Positions 46,726-59,900 of a stretch of DNA of 64,000 nt are shown here, one piece after another. The stretch is from Phoronis australis (taxonomy: Eukaryota; Phoronida; Phoronidae). Both the position numbers and the translations under genes were made by a program. Positions within the stretch are counted from its first letter, which is position 1; every line of letters begins with the position of its first letter. The notes beneath the pieces are model-generated. The model had not been told where the DNA came from. It was given only the letters and a program-made list of their open reading frames with translations, and searched no databases. Where the stretch lies: the NCBI GenBank assembly GCA_002633005.1, contig NMRA01000450.1, positions 99,253-163,252 on the forward strand, written 5' to 3'.

Positions 46726-49700
46726 GCCGTTTTGTTAATGTCATTTCTTCTTCAACGTCGGTCACGGAGTAGGACATAAAGATGGAATCAGCTGCCTCTC
46801 ATTTCCTGTTTGTGTGTCATTGAGCGGATGAAAATTTGATAAACTGGAAGAACACTTTTCGGGAGTTAAGCAAGGTTGATATTCTCTTTGGTTTTGTAAC
46901 GAAAAAAATAGTGAATTCTTCCAAAAGAATCCCAAGAATTATACATATTTTACAATGAAGGCGTCGTTGATGAAGAGGGAGTTGCTTGTGGGAGACTCCG
47001 CATGTTGATCAGACTGGCACAGGTATGATTTTTGATGACTCAGTACTGGGTACATATTAAAATTACAAGTATAAAGGTGCTGGCAATCGTAAACAAAAAT
47101 TTTGCCAATTTCTGATGTGCAAGCTAAAACCCACAAAAAGTAACATGCTACAACGAGAATGAAACTCCGTTTAATACGAGTAAATTTTACATGCGCGTCT
47201 ACTGGAAATGCCTGAAAATTCCATACACTGAATTACGGAATTCAACCATTTTGCAACTGAACAACCTTTAGTCAACTCAAATGCCCATCATGTTAGTTTC
47301 TTAGTGTCAGATACGTCGTCATTAATCATCCCAATACTGTCTGAACCGGTTCTAGTACACTTTTTTTATCTGCGTGTGAAACGAATCTATTGCCTGCCAA
47401 TTTGCTGTCACCGTTTTTATCAAGAGACAATAACTTCAAATTAAAAGTTGCCGCGTGGCTCTTATGTCATCAGGCCAACCACATGTATTGAAGACATATT
47501 GGAAATTATATTGACGGATTTTCCTCCTGTTTTCTTATTTAGCCTTAGGTGTCTGTGCAACATGTCCGTCGATAATGATTTGATGAAAACTAAAATTACC
47601 AGAGAACAATTAGTTTTCAGCGGCAACATTAAGACGTGGAAAAGTGGACATTTTATACTGGAACTATTTTGCCATCGTATAAAAATTTCCCCAGACGTCT
47701 CTTTGCTGGGAGGCCGACTTTCTCGTTCCTACCTTGAGGGCGCCAGCGAGTCCGGTGTGAAGAAGTAGGTCACAGTGTCAACGTCCTTTTGAACAATGGG
47801 TGGGGCGAGGTGCGGACGCAGAACTGAAGCGCGGATTAGCGAATTGAAGAGCACGCACGTCAGGTAGCAAACTAGTCAATATTCAGCTCTTAAACAGAGT
47901 TGAAGGCCCATCGGCACGCGGCATTGCGAGATGGAAAATGAAGTGACGAATATCAATAAGACATTGGAACTCTTTGAATAAGCAATCCTTAAACGCTCAA
48001 CGGCATACAGTTTCTCAATGTCATATTTTAATGGTTGTATGCAGGTTTGTAAAACATCCGCGCACACAGCCTTTAATATGGGGGGCTCGAGTTCCCGACG
48101 ATGGGGACCTTTTACCGACAAAAAAGCCGAAGGACTAAAAAAACGGGGTAGGCCTACCACGTCCAGGGCTGTGAATTGTGCGTTTGCGCCTTTTTAGTGG
48201 ACTTGTTGTCTCGTTTTCTCGTACTTTTTGTTTCTTTGGGGCGTACCTTTTTGTCCACTTCGCCAAATGGCTCGTTCGAGCCCCCCGAGCCGCCCCCCCC
48301 ATGGGTGCGCGCATGTAAAATGGACAGTAAATCAGAAGAATAGGTGGAAATACTCTAAAATTGTGCTAATAACCAAATGAAATTCCATTCGGATACCTAG
48401 GGAAACGTAAGCGGTCTTTCCCGGTAATATTTTACCGTTCTCTAACAATAACGAATCAAATCGTCTGCCATCTTGTACTCTCAGATTTTGACTTAATGAC
48501 GTCATATTATAATTTGCAGTGACCTGAATGCCAGCCAATGAGCCAAGTGACTGCTTTAGTTCACAAGTCAACGTTAGATGAAAAATTCAAATGGGGGAGC
48601 GACAAGAGGATAGTAAATTCTCGAATTTTAGAGTGAGTCAGTTCTTTTGAAGGGCTTGATTTCTGTCTTATTATTTCTGCTGATGAATGATCACGCGATC
48701 GCATTTTCGACATGTGGAGGTATTTTGATGTGCAATTTGAGTTTGATATGTATGACAATGAATTCCACACTTTCAATATAAGAACTCCCAACCTTGTTTA
48801 AAGATTGGTTTACCGCCTGCAAGGTTAACGTGACCACAAATTAATAAAATTTTAGCGTTTGATACACGACCTTGACAATTTCCAGGGTTAAATAAGTCGC
48901 AAGCTCGTCGCACAGATATCGGTAGCTGTGCGTATTCACTTTGTTTATCTTTCTTATAAGAAAGATAATGGAAAGGTTTTATCGGTAACCGGCTGATGTG
49001 TGTCTAAGGTACGATATCCATGCGACCTAGATGCAACAAAGGAAAACAATGGGAGAGTCCCATATGCGATAACCATTTGACGCGCCTACGTCCGTCGCAT
49101 GGGTTTCGCAAGTTAAACAATAGCTTGCGAAATCCATACAACGTCATTTGGCATGGAAATTGACACTCCGTAAAATGGCAAAATATCCTTCGCGTCACAA
49201 CCACGTTCTGTCAATTTTTCTCCCTTCTTCAGAGTGTTTGAGCCTAGCTTGCTCATCTGAAAATTCGTCCTCCCCATTTATTCCCTTTCTTCTAATTTCT
49301 TTTCTACGGGTAGTACGAGCTACATATTTGAAGACTGAAGACTCATAAAAATATAGTATGCATGTCTTGCAAGAATAGACGCACGTTTTGCGTGCGAACA
49401 AAACATATTGTCGAAGGACTAGGGTCACTTTTGGGTAAGTTGAGAATTTGTGTACATTATTTATTCTGTCAAATACATTTTAAGAAGCTAAGAAGTTGTT
49501 TACGCAAAAGATTAGCCACAATTTAGCTATCCGCTAGCGAGCCAGCTACTTGTATGAAGACTGCCGCCAAAATAAAGCTAGGTACTTAGCCAGCCAGCTA
49601 GCTGTACGAACACTCAGTCGTAAAAATACAGCTAGGTACCACGGTGTGTTGAGCTCCGACAGACCTCGAATTTGCACACAGCCCGAGTAGTTCTGCTCGC

Positions 49701-50287
49701 CGTGAAACTTGTATCAACATGTAGAGCTAAAGACCGGCGGGGCAGCATGTAAAATCTGGGAGTCAACTGAAACTCACCTTGCCCGCTGCATTCGAATAAG
49801 TAAAAGTCAATTTAATAAACGTCATTTTATTGCATAATTCTCCGTCTTTTGTAACAAAGAAATATGCTATGGGCTGTAGCTCCAGTCTTTTCGTTCTGTG
49901 ACCATGGCAAGGGGCAACTTGATTTTTTCTGTATGGCTAGATATACAATCAAGAATTTGATATCTGAAAAGTAACCGTGTTTTAAGTTGCATTTTTTGCA
50001 GAAAAACAGCTTTGTGAGTCCAAATGATACATTATTGAACAAGAGATGGCGCTAAGTCCAACACAAGATCGTATCTTCAGCCAATCACATGCTCAGAAAT
50101 TGAGTAACTGCAGACCTATTCTAACATGGCGTCTCCCTTAGGAGGTGCTGCCAATGAATGATGCATGCACTTTCAATTGGTAAATGCATCCGATGTGTCG
50201 AGTTTCTCGCAACTGGCATGCGTAAAAACTATTGACTGTGTTAAAGAATGACTTTCCCTGGAAGATGAAGACAGTAATGAGCACAAT
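46726..50287. other. No supported gene
   Basis: A 106-codon frame at 47448-47768 and several 65-95 codon minus-strand frames have no recognised domain or splice partners. AGCTAGCTAG-type words cluster at 49520-49640. Confidence 0.4.
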
Positions 50288-52326
50288 GTGTGTAGCAGTC
50301 TCTTTCATGTAATTTCACTTGTTGTTATGGGCTTCAGTATAATAAGGCATGTTATAAAAAGCCTACTGGCATTACATGGATTGAACGAGCAAAAACAAAG
50401 ATCGAGAAAGTGTGAACTTTGCCGAAAGCAGAATCCCTTGACTACCAAAGTGATTGTGAGTGTTAATTTTTTTCTTGGGGTTAGATCATTTATCGCCTGT
50501 CACTGAGACGGTGTAGTGAGTGCCTCATTGTAAAACTGATGAAATGTACTCGGTGGCTGGCCTGCTTCTGTTTGAATCGAACATCCAGGTCATACTTTGA
50601 ATAACAGGCCCGTGTGCTGGCATTCGAATGCAGGTAGGACACATAACTCAATAACAAGGTGAGCATTTCTTCTGTGTACGTTGTGTTTTCTCAGTAACCA
50701 TAATTGTGGGCATGGTGGCACGGAGGATCTAAGCTTCTCATACGAAGCTCAGCTCGAAAATTGACCAGCATGAATGGTTGGGCTTTGAGTCTGGATTTGG
50801 AGATCTTATCCTGGGCCCAGGTGATTGCCCATCAATGTAAATATTGACTACAGAATGCGCCTAAATGTGGAACACCATCTTAACATTTTGAAACTACTTT
50901 TACTCGCAGGTTTTGCTAAAAAGCAAATATGCAAAAAACGAAGTATTTTTTACATTGGCGAGAACTTCCTAGGAAATCTAGACGATACCCTAAGTTGGCT
51001 AAAATTTCCAGAAGAAATGATTATATTCTTCTGCCAGAACTTGTCATCTGTCAGCAAGTATGTGCTGGACAGCATCTCAAAAGGAAAGAAAGAGCCACTG
51101 TCCAACTTTGATTATGTAACAAGTACTGTTTGTTATTCTGCAACAAATACGAACTTTTTTTAAAACTATTTTTATTGAGATTCTACTGATGGTTTGCTTA
51201 CAGATTACATTTTGTGCAGTGTTCTTGGAACACTACCTTCAACCACTTTTTATATGTTATTTGAAATAACGAAATTTATTTGAAGGAAAGTACAGGAATT
51301 CTTGCACGATTGCAAAGACTCGTGTGCATATCTGAAATTATAGGTTAATTTTCAAAGAAATGTTTTTTCAGACCATTTTGCATACAAACCCATGGGAATA
51401 TTTTTCACTTTTGGCCACAGCCGGATAGGCCTTGTATACGCACTTCCCCTTCTAAGTATTTTCTACGTGTCTTTCGATTATTTCGATCTTTCTTAGTACT
51501 TTCATTTCATTAATTTAATAAAGAATTGGATACATGTCAACATCTATCGTTTTTAGGGCAGGCCTACAATGTTCTCCTTGGTATTTTTAAACACTGGCAT
51601 CAGTTTTCATTTTTAATTTGTTTGATTGTAAGTGGGTTGGCTTGGCATGCTGCCAAGGCAGGAAATGACATGGACCTTTTGATTGGAGTACAAGGAAAAG
51701 ATCTGGTCTGGTATCACTTTGAGTCAAGTACCGTCGTTCTTACTATAAAAGTTTCAAAAGACCGCTGAAAAAACCGCTGAAATCTGACGATAGCGCTTTC
51801 AGGGGAAACGGAAAAGTAAAGGGACTGCACATTTTCTGGAAATTGTGTTCCTTTTGCAGCACGTTTGCTAAACTTGGAGCAAGCTACACATAAGATGAGA
51901 AATTTTATCCGATATACAAGAAATTTCCTGTGTTTTATATGAAGTAGAATCGAACGTTGTGAATCAAGCCCTCTACAACATCTTCAGATTTAAAATGTGA
52001 ATGAATTCAATTTATCAACCAATATCGATGCTCTTCGACAGCACGTTGAAAGAGTAAATCAAAAGTTTGCTAACAAAGGAGGCCACGTGACCAATATGTT
52101 GATACTCCATCACCCGAAGACCATGGATAGTTCATCAGGAGTAACGACATTCATTTTGTGTGGACAACTGTGCTACCAGCACCTCCCAGTGTGTCTAAAG
52201 ACGTTAGCTGCAAATACAAAAAGAACGCGTGTAAAACAAACATTTGTTCTTGCGTAAATTCTCGACAAAAATGCACAGAAATATACTACTGCCCAAAATG
52301 TGAGAATGGGAGTGATGAAATTTAGT
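50288..52326 (+). pseudogene. Unassigned degenerate gene-like region with Cys-rich end
   Basis: Successive plus-strand frames at 50288-50506, 50825-51163, 51526-51768 and 51997-52257 are longer than neighbouring noise but share no recognised domain. The most protein-like segment is about 52190-52326, read in a frame offset from 51997: it holds six cysteines in SCKYKKNACKTNICSC and KCTEIYYCPKC and ends at TAG 52324-52326. Cys-rich endings of this type close several invertebrate transposon ORFs. Introns may connect the pieces, but I could not establish matching phases. Confidence 0.3.
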
Positions 52327-53450
52327 CAGATGATAGATAATAAAGTAACGGTGTGATGGACTTGCCACAAACCGGGCTATTAACTGGTTCGGTGAGCCTA
52401 GTGATTTGTGAAACATTTTTCGATTTTTAAATTTACGTCTCCAGCATCTTTTTAATTTTCTGTTTTTTTTTTTTTTACTTCATCCGATTGCATTTGTTGT
52501 TACTTTATACGTTTCCATTTTTGGCAAATTGTATGCCTTAGACTTTTAGCAGTAAATATTTTCGTATGACAGATTAGTAAATTTGTGATAAAATAAACGT
52601 GAGACATAGTCAGCTTTATAATGTGTAGTTTCAACAACATTATAAACAGCATAAACACTATGTATGATAGTTCCACCAGGTGGCGTCAATAAATTCATAT
52701 TTCTTCCTTAATTCTGCATTGTAATTGAAAGGTTTAAAAAAGTACGAGTTTATTACAACTTAATATAGCCTGTAGGAATATCATATACAGTTTCATGCTT
52801 TATGGGCATTTTATTTTCTTCTTTTCTCTCTTTGTTCAGTTCCATGTAAAATTTGCTGAATTGGCAAAATTTTCTCATTAAAATTAACAAAAATGTGCAA
52901 GTTTAGACGCGGGAAGTTTTTTGATTCATGAATTACAATAATTTGTGATATCAAAAACAATAGAATTAAATTGCCCCCTAAAGTGGTCACAGAATTGGTT
53001 TTTCAGGCCACTTTCTGCCTAAAAAGTATGACGTTGTTTTGAAAACTTTCGCTCGTGACACGCGCAAGCGCCATTTCCTAAAGTTTTGGTACATCTCTTA
53101 GAAGATGGTGATAGCTTCGCAGCACCAAAATGTGTTCTGAAATTCGGTTTGCTAGTATCAAAATTCTTATAATGAAGTGAAACCAATTCCGATAATTTGT
53201 TGTGTCATGTACGCAACCCCGTGAAAGAACAACAGTTGATTAAGAGTCGGCGAAAAAAGAAATTGGCCAATAGGCGACACAATATTTCATGTCGCCGAAA
53301 CTCGACACAAAAGATTACACCAAAATTTTTAGCAGAATAACGGTAGAACGAAAATTTTTCCAACACCGGAACATAATTTAGTTTATCAAGGAAGAGTCTA
53401 GTTTTAATGACATTAATTTTGTGTCAGATTTCATCTTGGCAGTTCATTTA
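52327..53450. other. No supported gene
   Basis: AT-rich, with a poly-T run near 52465. The block TTGCCCCCTAAAGTGGTCAC at 52972-52991 resembles one at 37.43 kb. Confidence 0.5.
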
Positions 53451-53568
53451 ACCACATCGGCGCAAAGCTGTACATTTAGTATACAGCTTTGCGCCAAGCC
53501 TAGGTACCACTTAGCCTTGGTGCGAAGCTGTATACTAAATATACAGCTTTGCGCCAATGTGGGTAAAA
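53451..53568. repeat. Nested palindrome (cruciform-like), four-fold repeat
   Basis: Two arms of about 59 bp (53451-53509 and 53510-53568) are imperfect reverse complements. Each arm is itself a hairpin: GGCGCAAAGCTGTA with TACAGCTTTGCGCC (53459-53472 / 53482-53495) and TTGGTGCGAAGCTGTATA with TATACAGCTTTGCGCCAA (53517-53534 / 53540-53557). One core word therefore occurs four times with dyad symmetry. It lies about 400 bp upstream of the DCST start codon. Confidence 0.9.
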
Positions 53569-53860
53569 AAACTGACCAAATAAGCTGCATACCTGTCTTC
53601 ATAATTCTCGTCAAGGTCGCTGTTCAACGTCTTCCACAGATGACTTGGTGGGGGAAACCAGAAAACCGTTGAGTTTTCTTTAAAATTCAAAATCCCTCTA
53701 TTGTTTCCCAAAATAAGTGCTTGTTAAGTTAGATTCTGTGTTATAAAATTCTTCCATTTGGTCTAAAACCTCAAAAAGTGGAAAAATCCATTGTAGCAAC
53801 GCTTTAAAACATCAAAATGTTAGAATAACATCCAATGTTAAGTTTCAAGTAGTTTTCATC

Positions 53861-53981
53861 TCATTTACAGGTCTGTATTGGGGTTATGGACGGGAACTTC
53901 ACAAGCACCAGGGTATGCTAACATAACGGTGAGACTGGGAAGAACTCGGACCGTTCCACTTGGGAAACCAAATTAAATGAA
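53861..53981 (+). promoter_or_regulatory. Likely 5' UTR exon edge of the DCST gene
   Basis: A good acceptor (TCATCTCATTTACAG|G) ends at 53870, and the next 111 bases lead to the ATG at 53982. In-frame upstream codons are open back to a TAA at 53919-53921, with no earlier in-frame ATG. An upstream non-coding exon is plausible but was not identified. A short upstream ATG at 53977 (out of frame, immediate stop) overlaps the start. Confidence 0.35.
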
Positions 53982-56900
53982 ATGACTAGGAAAAACAGTT
54001 ATTCGCCAACAGACAGGGATGACCTAACGAGTCCCACTGAACGCACAACCGAGACGTCCAGAAGCTGTTACAGTGACTCCAGCGATTTGACCAGGAGTGA
54101 TGGAAGCAGTGACAGCGGTCTTCAACGCAATCAAAATGCTGCCATAAAAGTGTCATTAGCGGGTTTTCTGGAGGACAAAGAAAGCGTGGGCAGCGGCGAA
54201 ACGACGGGTGACTTGAGAAAAAAGGAAAGACTGTCAAGGCTTGCCACTAGATTTCTTGTTGAGGAGAAAAAGTTTTTCCCGGTCTCCGGTGCTATTGTAT
54301 GTACTCTACTATCTCTATGTGGTTTCGCAGTACTGTACTTATCCGCTGGTCTCACTGCAAAGACAGCAGGAATAACAACTGCTGCTATATTCTTAGCTTC
54401 TTTGATTTGTTATGTTTTCTCGAGACTGATGCGTTGTGTTTTTCTACTGTCACTTCCGTCACTGTGTGGCGCCAGAGGGCGTTCCGTCATCTGGTGCATT
54501 ATTCTTGGTGTTTTGATGCGAGGACCAGTCGCAAACATTTTCGCGAACCTTAATGAAGTGTCTCGTGGACTCAGCTGTCAGGGTGAAATAATGTACAACC
54601 AAACAAAACAATTTCAAGCCATGCTAAGAAAACCGTTCGACGACTTCGCCCGAAGAATGACTCAAGCTATAAACAAGCTGAGTTCAGTGAGTCAGAACAT
54701 TCGCGATGCTGCAAAGCCAGTCACTGACACTATAGAACTCGTATTCAATGCAACAAAAGGAGTGCGAGGATTGTTCACAGATTTTTCAGAGGTGACGTTA
54801 TTTCGATTATAGAAATTTTGCAGAGTAATGTCAGACATGAAGTTAATTTTCTTTACAAACACGCATCCAGTGTGTTTGTTACCAACGCGTTCATAGCTCA
54901 GTGACATGGATTATTTTTAGAACACGCAAAGATGCCGTGTGTTTTCATATAAATCAACAATTTAAAGGAGAACACAACTGTTTTTAAGGTTACTTTTCTT
55001 TAAAATGCGACATTCTGGTTATTCTTGTTTTCAACTTAAGCTAATTTTCCCGGGTTCTAATTTATTTTGCATGCGTCACACCGGATGTAACGTCAGCGGC
55101 CCCGATCATTTCCTGCCATATTTGTTCATGTGACGGTTCACTGTGAACGTTTGTGGATTGCTTGATGTGTACCGACAATCACCGTTCGTTCTTTGGCGAG
55201 TATTTTGCGATTAAATTGAATTAGAACTCACATAAGTTGGGCTTAGCTATAGTTTGTTCTGCAGTGGACGGGAAATGGTTGGAGTGGAAAACCGCAAACT
55301 GAGGCTCAGTGGCTTACAAATCGTAGACAGTGACGGGGAATTCTTTTATGTGCCTAATTGAAATACGTGGAGGCTCAGGAAGCTGTTGATGCGAGTGAAC
55401 ATCTCATCTTTTGGCTAGCCAGATGGTTTGTGCGTATGATTCGGATGCTCGTTTGTATGATTTGTGTTCGTTTGTGTGTTTTTTGTGGTTCGTGCGCATA
55501 ATTTTCGTTCGTGTGCGTGACTTGTGGGTTCGTGTACATGATTCATAGGTTTGTAGGTGGTTCGTACGTAAGATGCGATGCTCGTGCGTATGATTCATTC
55601 GATCTCCTGTGTTATCGAATGAGCGTGCAACTCAAGTCACGTGTATTCGTATATGCGTCATTTTCGAATCCGCAATTTTAGGGTTGGTCAACTCCAATAA
55701 ACTCTGGAGCGTTGCTTTGAGTCGCTGATGGTTTTGATGTTCATGTTGGTAACGGAAATTGAATCCTATCGCGTAAAAGAATATTATGAGATCCTAAAAG
55801 TCAATAACCTATACAGAGCGAAATGCAGCTATACATTTCTTCACCCTAACTGAAATTAAAAACCCTTATTCCCACGCATTTTCTGGTCCTATACTATTAC
55901 ACCAGGCAAAACATTTCAGAAGGGCGTGAATTTAATTACTTTTATCAATTAGGCTTAGCAAAATTGGCATCTACTGTGTTGTGATCTTTAAAAATATAAT
56001 TATGCTATAATTGATAGGTCCGAAAAGTGGAGATAAGCCACAAGCATATTAATTTTACCATGCGGTAGCGAATTTCCACAAGTTGAAATGATACATGTCG
56101 TAAGTCCTATTCAGACATACTGAAGCAACAGATTCATTTCCAAGTGTTCCCGGTGAGATTTCACTCGAGCGGTTGGCGCATTTGCATGGAATCACAAAAT
56201 ACAGAGAGCAGTCTTAACTCCTAACTCTATATCTACCATTCTGGGCTCATTCATAGTTACTGGCTCGTTGATATCAAGCAAACTTCATGCGTCAGATCGA
56301 ATCGATTCAAACAGCTAGGTCACTGGTTGTTAGAATGGTACAGTGCAAAGGAATTACCAGACATTTTGTTCGAAATCGCTGTTCGTAGTCTCTCGTTTGT
56401 CTGCATTTTGACTTAAATCAAGATCTGCCTGCGATATGCATTGTCGTGTCATTGGTTAACGTCTCTATAGACCTAATCCACGCCGATAGGAGGCGCGTTC
56501 CAAAACGAGGCTCGCTACGATAGCTCTGTTGGCTTATCGGCATAGTTGTACTCCGCGTTGCTCGAACGGCTTCAAAAAATACGGACACTCAATTGTCTGG
56601 TTTACAATCCCTAAGGACGTTGAGATTCGGAAGCGTTGGGTCCTTGCCATACGCCGCGACGAAGGAAAATATGTCCGTGTAAAATTTATAAGAAGGAACG
56701 TAACCCTGCATTCAGCATACCTAATCCGTAACACTACGATCGCCGCAATTTGGTCATAATTACTTTTCATGTTTCGAACCTAGTTTTCCGAAAAAAATTA
56801 TACCCTTTCGTCAGACAATTCTTTGTTGCATTAACTTGTTCTCTAATGTATTTTTCTACGTCTCTGTGGTTAATTATTGACACATTTTTAGGATTTAATA

Positions 56901-59900
56901 TCCAGGTTGGACTCCAAAGACTGGCCATTTAACTCACGCAATATCAACTTCCGCTTTGTTTATCGCAGCGAGCCTCGCTTTGGATTTTAATGTCCGCCTC
57001 GTGAATTAGTTCTATGTCCGGATGACTAACAGAACCACACAAACCACAAAAAATACCACAATCGAGTCGGCTTCATAACACCGCGGAAATAAAATCGTCT
57101 TAAACATATGTAAACGATTGACCCATGATATAAACTACATTCAGTGGATTCTCACAATAGTTATTAGTTTTGCGAGTAATTCTTTAAAGAGATAAAGTAG
57201 TACAAGTGATTCTAAAACATGCAATAAACGTTTTGAAATGGAGACGAAATATTTCCACTTTCACCTAGTTGTCAAGATACACGTCACATATTTTCTTGCG
57301 GTATTCCATGTGTCGGCTATTTTTTGAATTTGATGATGTTTATCAAGTTGCGTTTAAATGTGGGGCGCCCAACCCCCTTGCCATGCGTCTTATTAATTGT
57401 TCTGTCGAAACTATCCCTCTTAGCATTTTAGCTTTTGTGCAACTTACTGTCAATAAGTTTACTCATTTTAGAAATGTTCTGGTGCAATTGGCAGTGCAAA
57501 GGGGGAGTGTGTTAAGTTCTGGAAGAAAGTACACAGTGACTGTGATCGCGAAGTCGGAAAGTTCTTCGGGCCAATCGAGGAGACGCTGGGAAATGCCGTT
57601 AAGGACGGTATCTAATTACGTTGATTTTTATTCTGCATTCTTGGACATGTAATTTTAAAGCGATGCACGTGCAGTACGCCATTGATTATTTTATTTGAAG
57701 GTTCAAGCAAGTGCAGTCAGCTTGTAGTATGATTGTTTGACTTAAGGTGTCGCATAAATAGCTTTTTATTATTGCTCGTTAAAAACTTAATTTCCCGTCA
57801 TCACAAAGAAAGGTATCAAATCCTCCTTTAGTACTCGAACGAAGAATTCCTCTTAACTGAAACTGTTCACAACTTATTTCTCACAGACATCCGAGATCTT
57901 TCTTTCTGTAGCATTTTTCTATTGCCCGAGCATTCCTTTTAATTGCGCGTTTGGAATAATGTACCAAGCAAGTATATGTTGTCATACTATGTTCTCAATG
58001 GACAAAATCTGTCATCGGACGCACAAAGCGCGACCAACACCTATGGCCTCGAAGCCACTCATCACGGTTTCACCTCCGCAAGTCTGAGTTTAGTTCAGTA
58101 GCTGTCTCGCGGCTTCAAAAGAACAGTTCGGAATGCTTGAGACCAGGCTCTGCAAGTTTGCGTGCATAGCCGCTTTAACTGCCCTATCTTTCTAAACGTA
58201 AGCATCAGGCCAGCTTCCGTACGCTTCTGAACAGTGTCAGCTTGGTTAAGATTTTTCGATCCCTCAAAGTAATTTGAGCTGCCTCCAATCGCTACAGTCT
58301 TCGAGCAACCGCATCCACCAGTCGCTGCAACTCCACCCCCCCCCCCCCTCCTTTGTGNCCGTAGGAAAGAATGCTTGTTGTTTTCACTGGCTTCGTTTTG
58401 GAACGTCACGCACATTTCCATAGGTCATGTCAGAAACCTCCGAGGTGTGTGGACATATTCCCGATGTCAACCGACAAACTTTCTTTATCCACTAGTTCCG
58501 CATTATCTTATCTTTGAGTGGTGTCGAAATGGTGAAGAATTTAACATCACTTCCCCAGCGACATTTGTTACGTTTATCTCGTGTAATCATAGACAATCCT
58601 ATTCGACACTGAACTTAGTATAAAAATCTCCAGTGATTTATTTCGAGCTTATAAAACACTGCATTGTATCATTTCAGTCTCGTGTCATATAGCATTCATA
58701 GCACTGCAGTCGTCGTACTATATTTACGCTCTAGTTTCCTTTACTTGCTGCTCAATACATCTGTTTTATATGACTCACTTTCTGAAGGCATCCGTTTTGC
58801 TACCGAACTGGGGAGTGAAATAGCGAAAGGCTTCAACACCGTAAAAAGTGCTGTCGTGGGCGTGGCAAACGCCATAGGTGACGGTGTCGTTGAAGCAGTG
58901 GAGACGGTAGGGAATGCATTTGAAAACTTTGGTAATGCATTCGTCGACTTCTTTGGTCGAAAACGGCGACGAAAAAGACGATATGTGAGATATATCACCG
59001 ACACCTTTATGGATTGTGGACAACACGAGCTATTAAAGTAATTATCTTTCAAAAGGATACCAAACTCGGTTTTGGCCTTATAACAGATACTAAAAAGGAC
59101 TTTCCTATCCAGTTCTTTGAAACAAAATAATGCCTTGAAATAATAGACAACCCTCAAAGGTTTGGATGCAATGTGTTGCAAAGTTTCGTATGGCTTTATT
59201 TTCAGTCGAACAAAGCGCGGACTCGCCAGCGACGTCTTGTGTGCCCCTGTGAAACTTGAAGCAACGTGTGATATTCTTGACATCCCAAACGCAATATGTA
59301 ACCTTCCTGGCGGAATAGAGGAACTTATTCGAAAAGCAGAAGAAAAGTTTTTTAGTCTAAAAGCTGCATTAGACCTGGACTTCGATTTTGAAATCCAAAC
59401 AACAATTTCCGGAGATGTGTCGGCGAATTCCAGCAAATCTATGTCAGGGATCAGGGATTCTGTTCAAGGTGAATTAGAAACAATTACTTCCGTGGTCAGC
59501 TTGGTTACAGATATTTTCGGAAAATTGTTTGCCGCATCTATTTTGTTCGTGCTTTTAAAAGCATTCCTGTATAGAAGGGCTTATTTACGTAAACTGATAC
59601 ACGACAACACGTACCTGACAAAAGAGATGGTAGATATGGACAAGACTTACGTCAAGAAAGGTCAGCCTCCAGTGTTTCCGTTACATAAGAGACAGGCAAA
59701 AAAGTACACGTTTGTGACCTCAAAGGCTCTCACGACAAAGGAAAGGCGTTTCTTAAAAATGGGTTTCATTGTGCTATTTGTGCAGATAATAACTGCCACG
59801 TGCATAATGCTGGTTGACTACACGCTCTACTGGTTCATGTCAGTTCTCCAAAAACACGGAAGGGAGTCAAAGTTTCAGTCCGACGGGTTGGCGAGTATTA

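Larger units (their letters stand above)
54792..57471 (+). other. DCST intron 1 (2.7 kb) with repeats
   Basis: Starts GTGACG after SEREL-type coding (..TTTTCAGAG|GT) and ends CTCATTTTAG. It contains a minisatellite (55427-55596) and a THAP-bearing element with inverted repeats (56469-57013). The phase is 0. Confidence 0.75.

Noticed and set aside
57269-57652. 127-codon frame over DCST exon 2
   Set aside because: It is in a different phase from the splice-consistent exon and shows no DCST-like features.
58664-58787. Extension of DCST exon 3 back to an acceptor at 58677
   Set aside because: It would need entry phase 2, whereas exon 2 leaves in phase 1. The phase-matching acceptor is at 58787.
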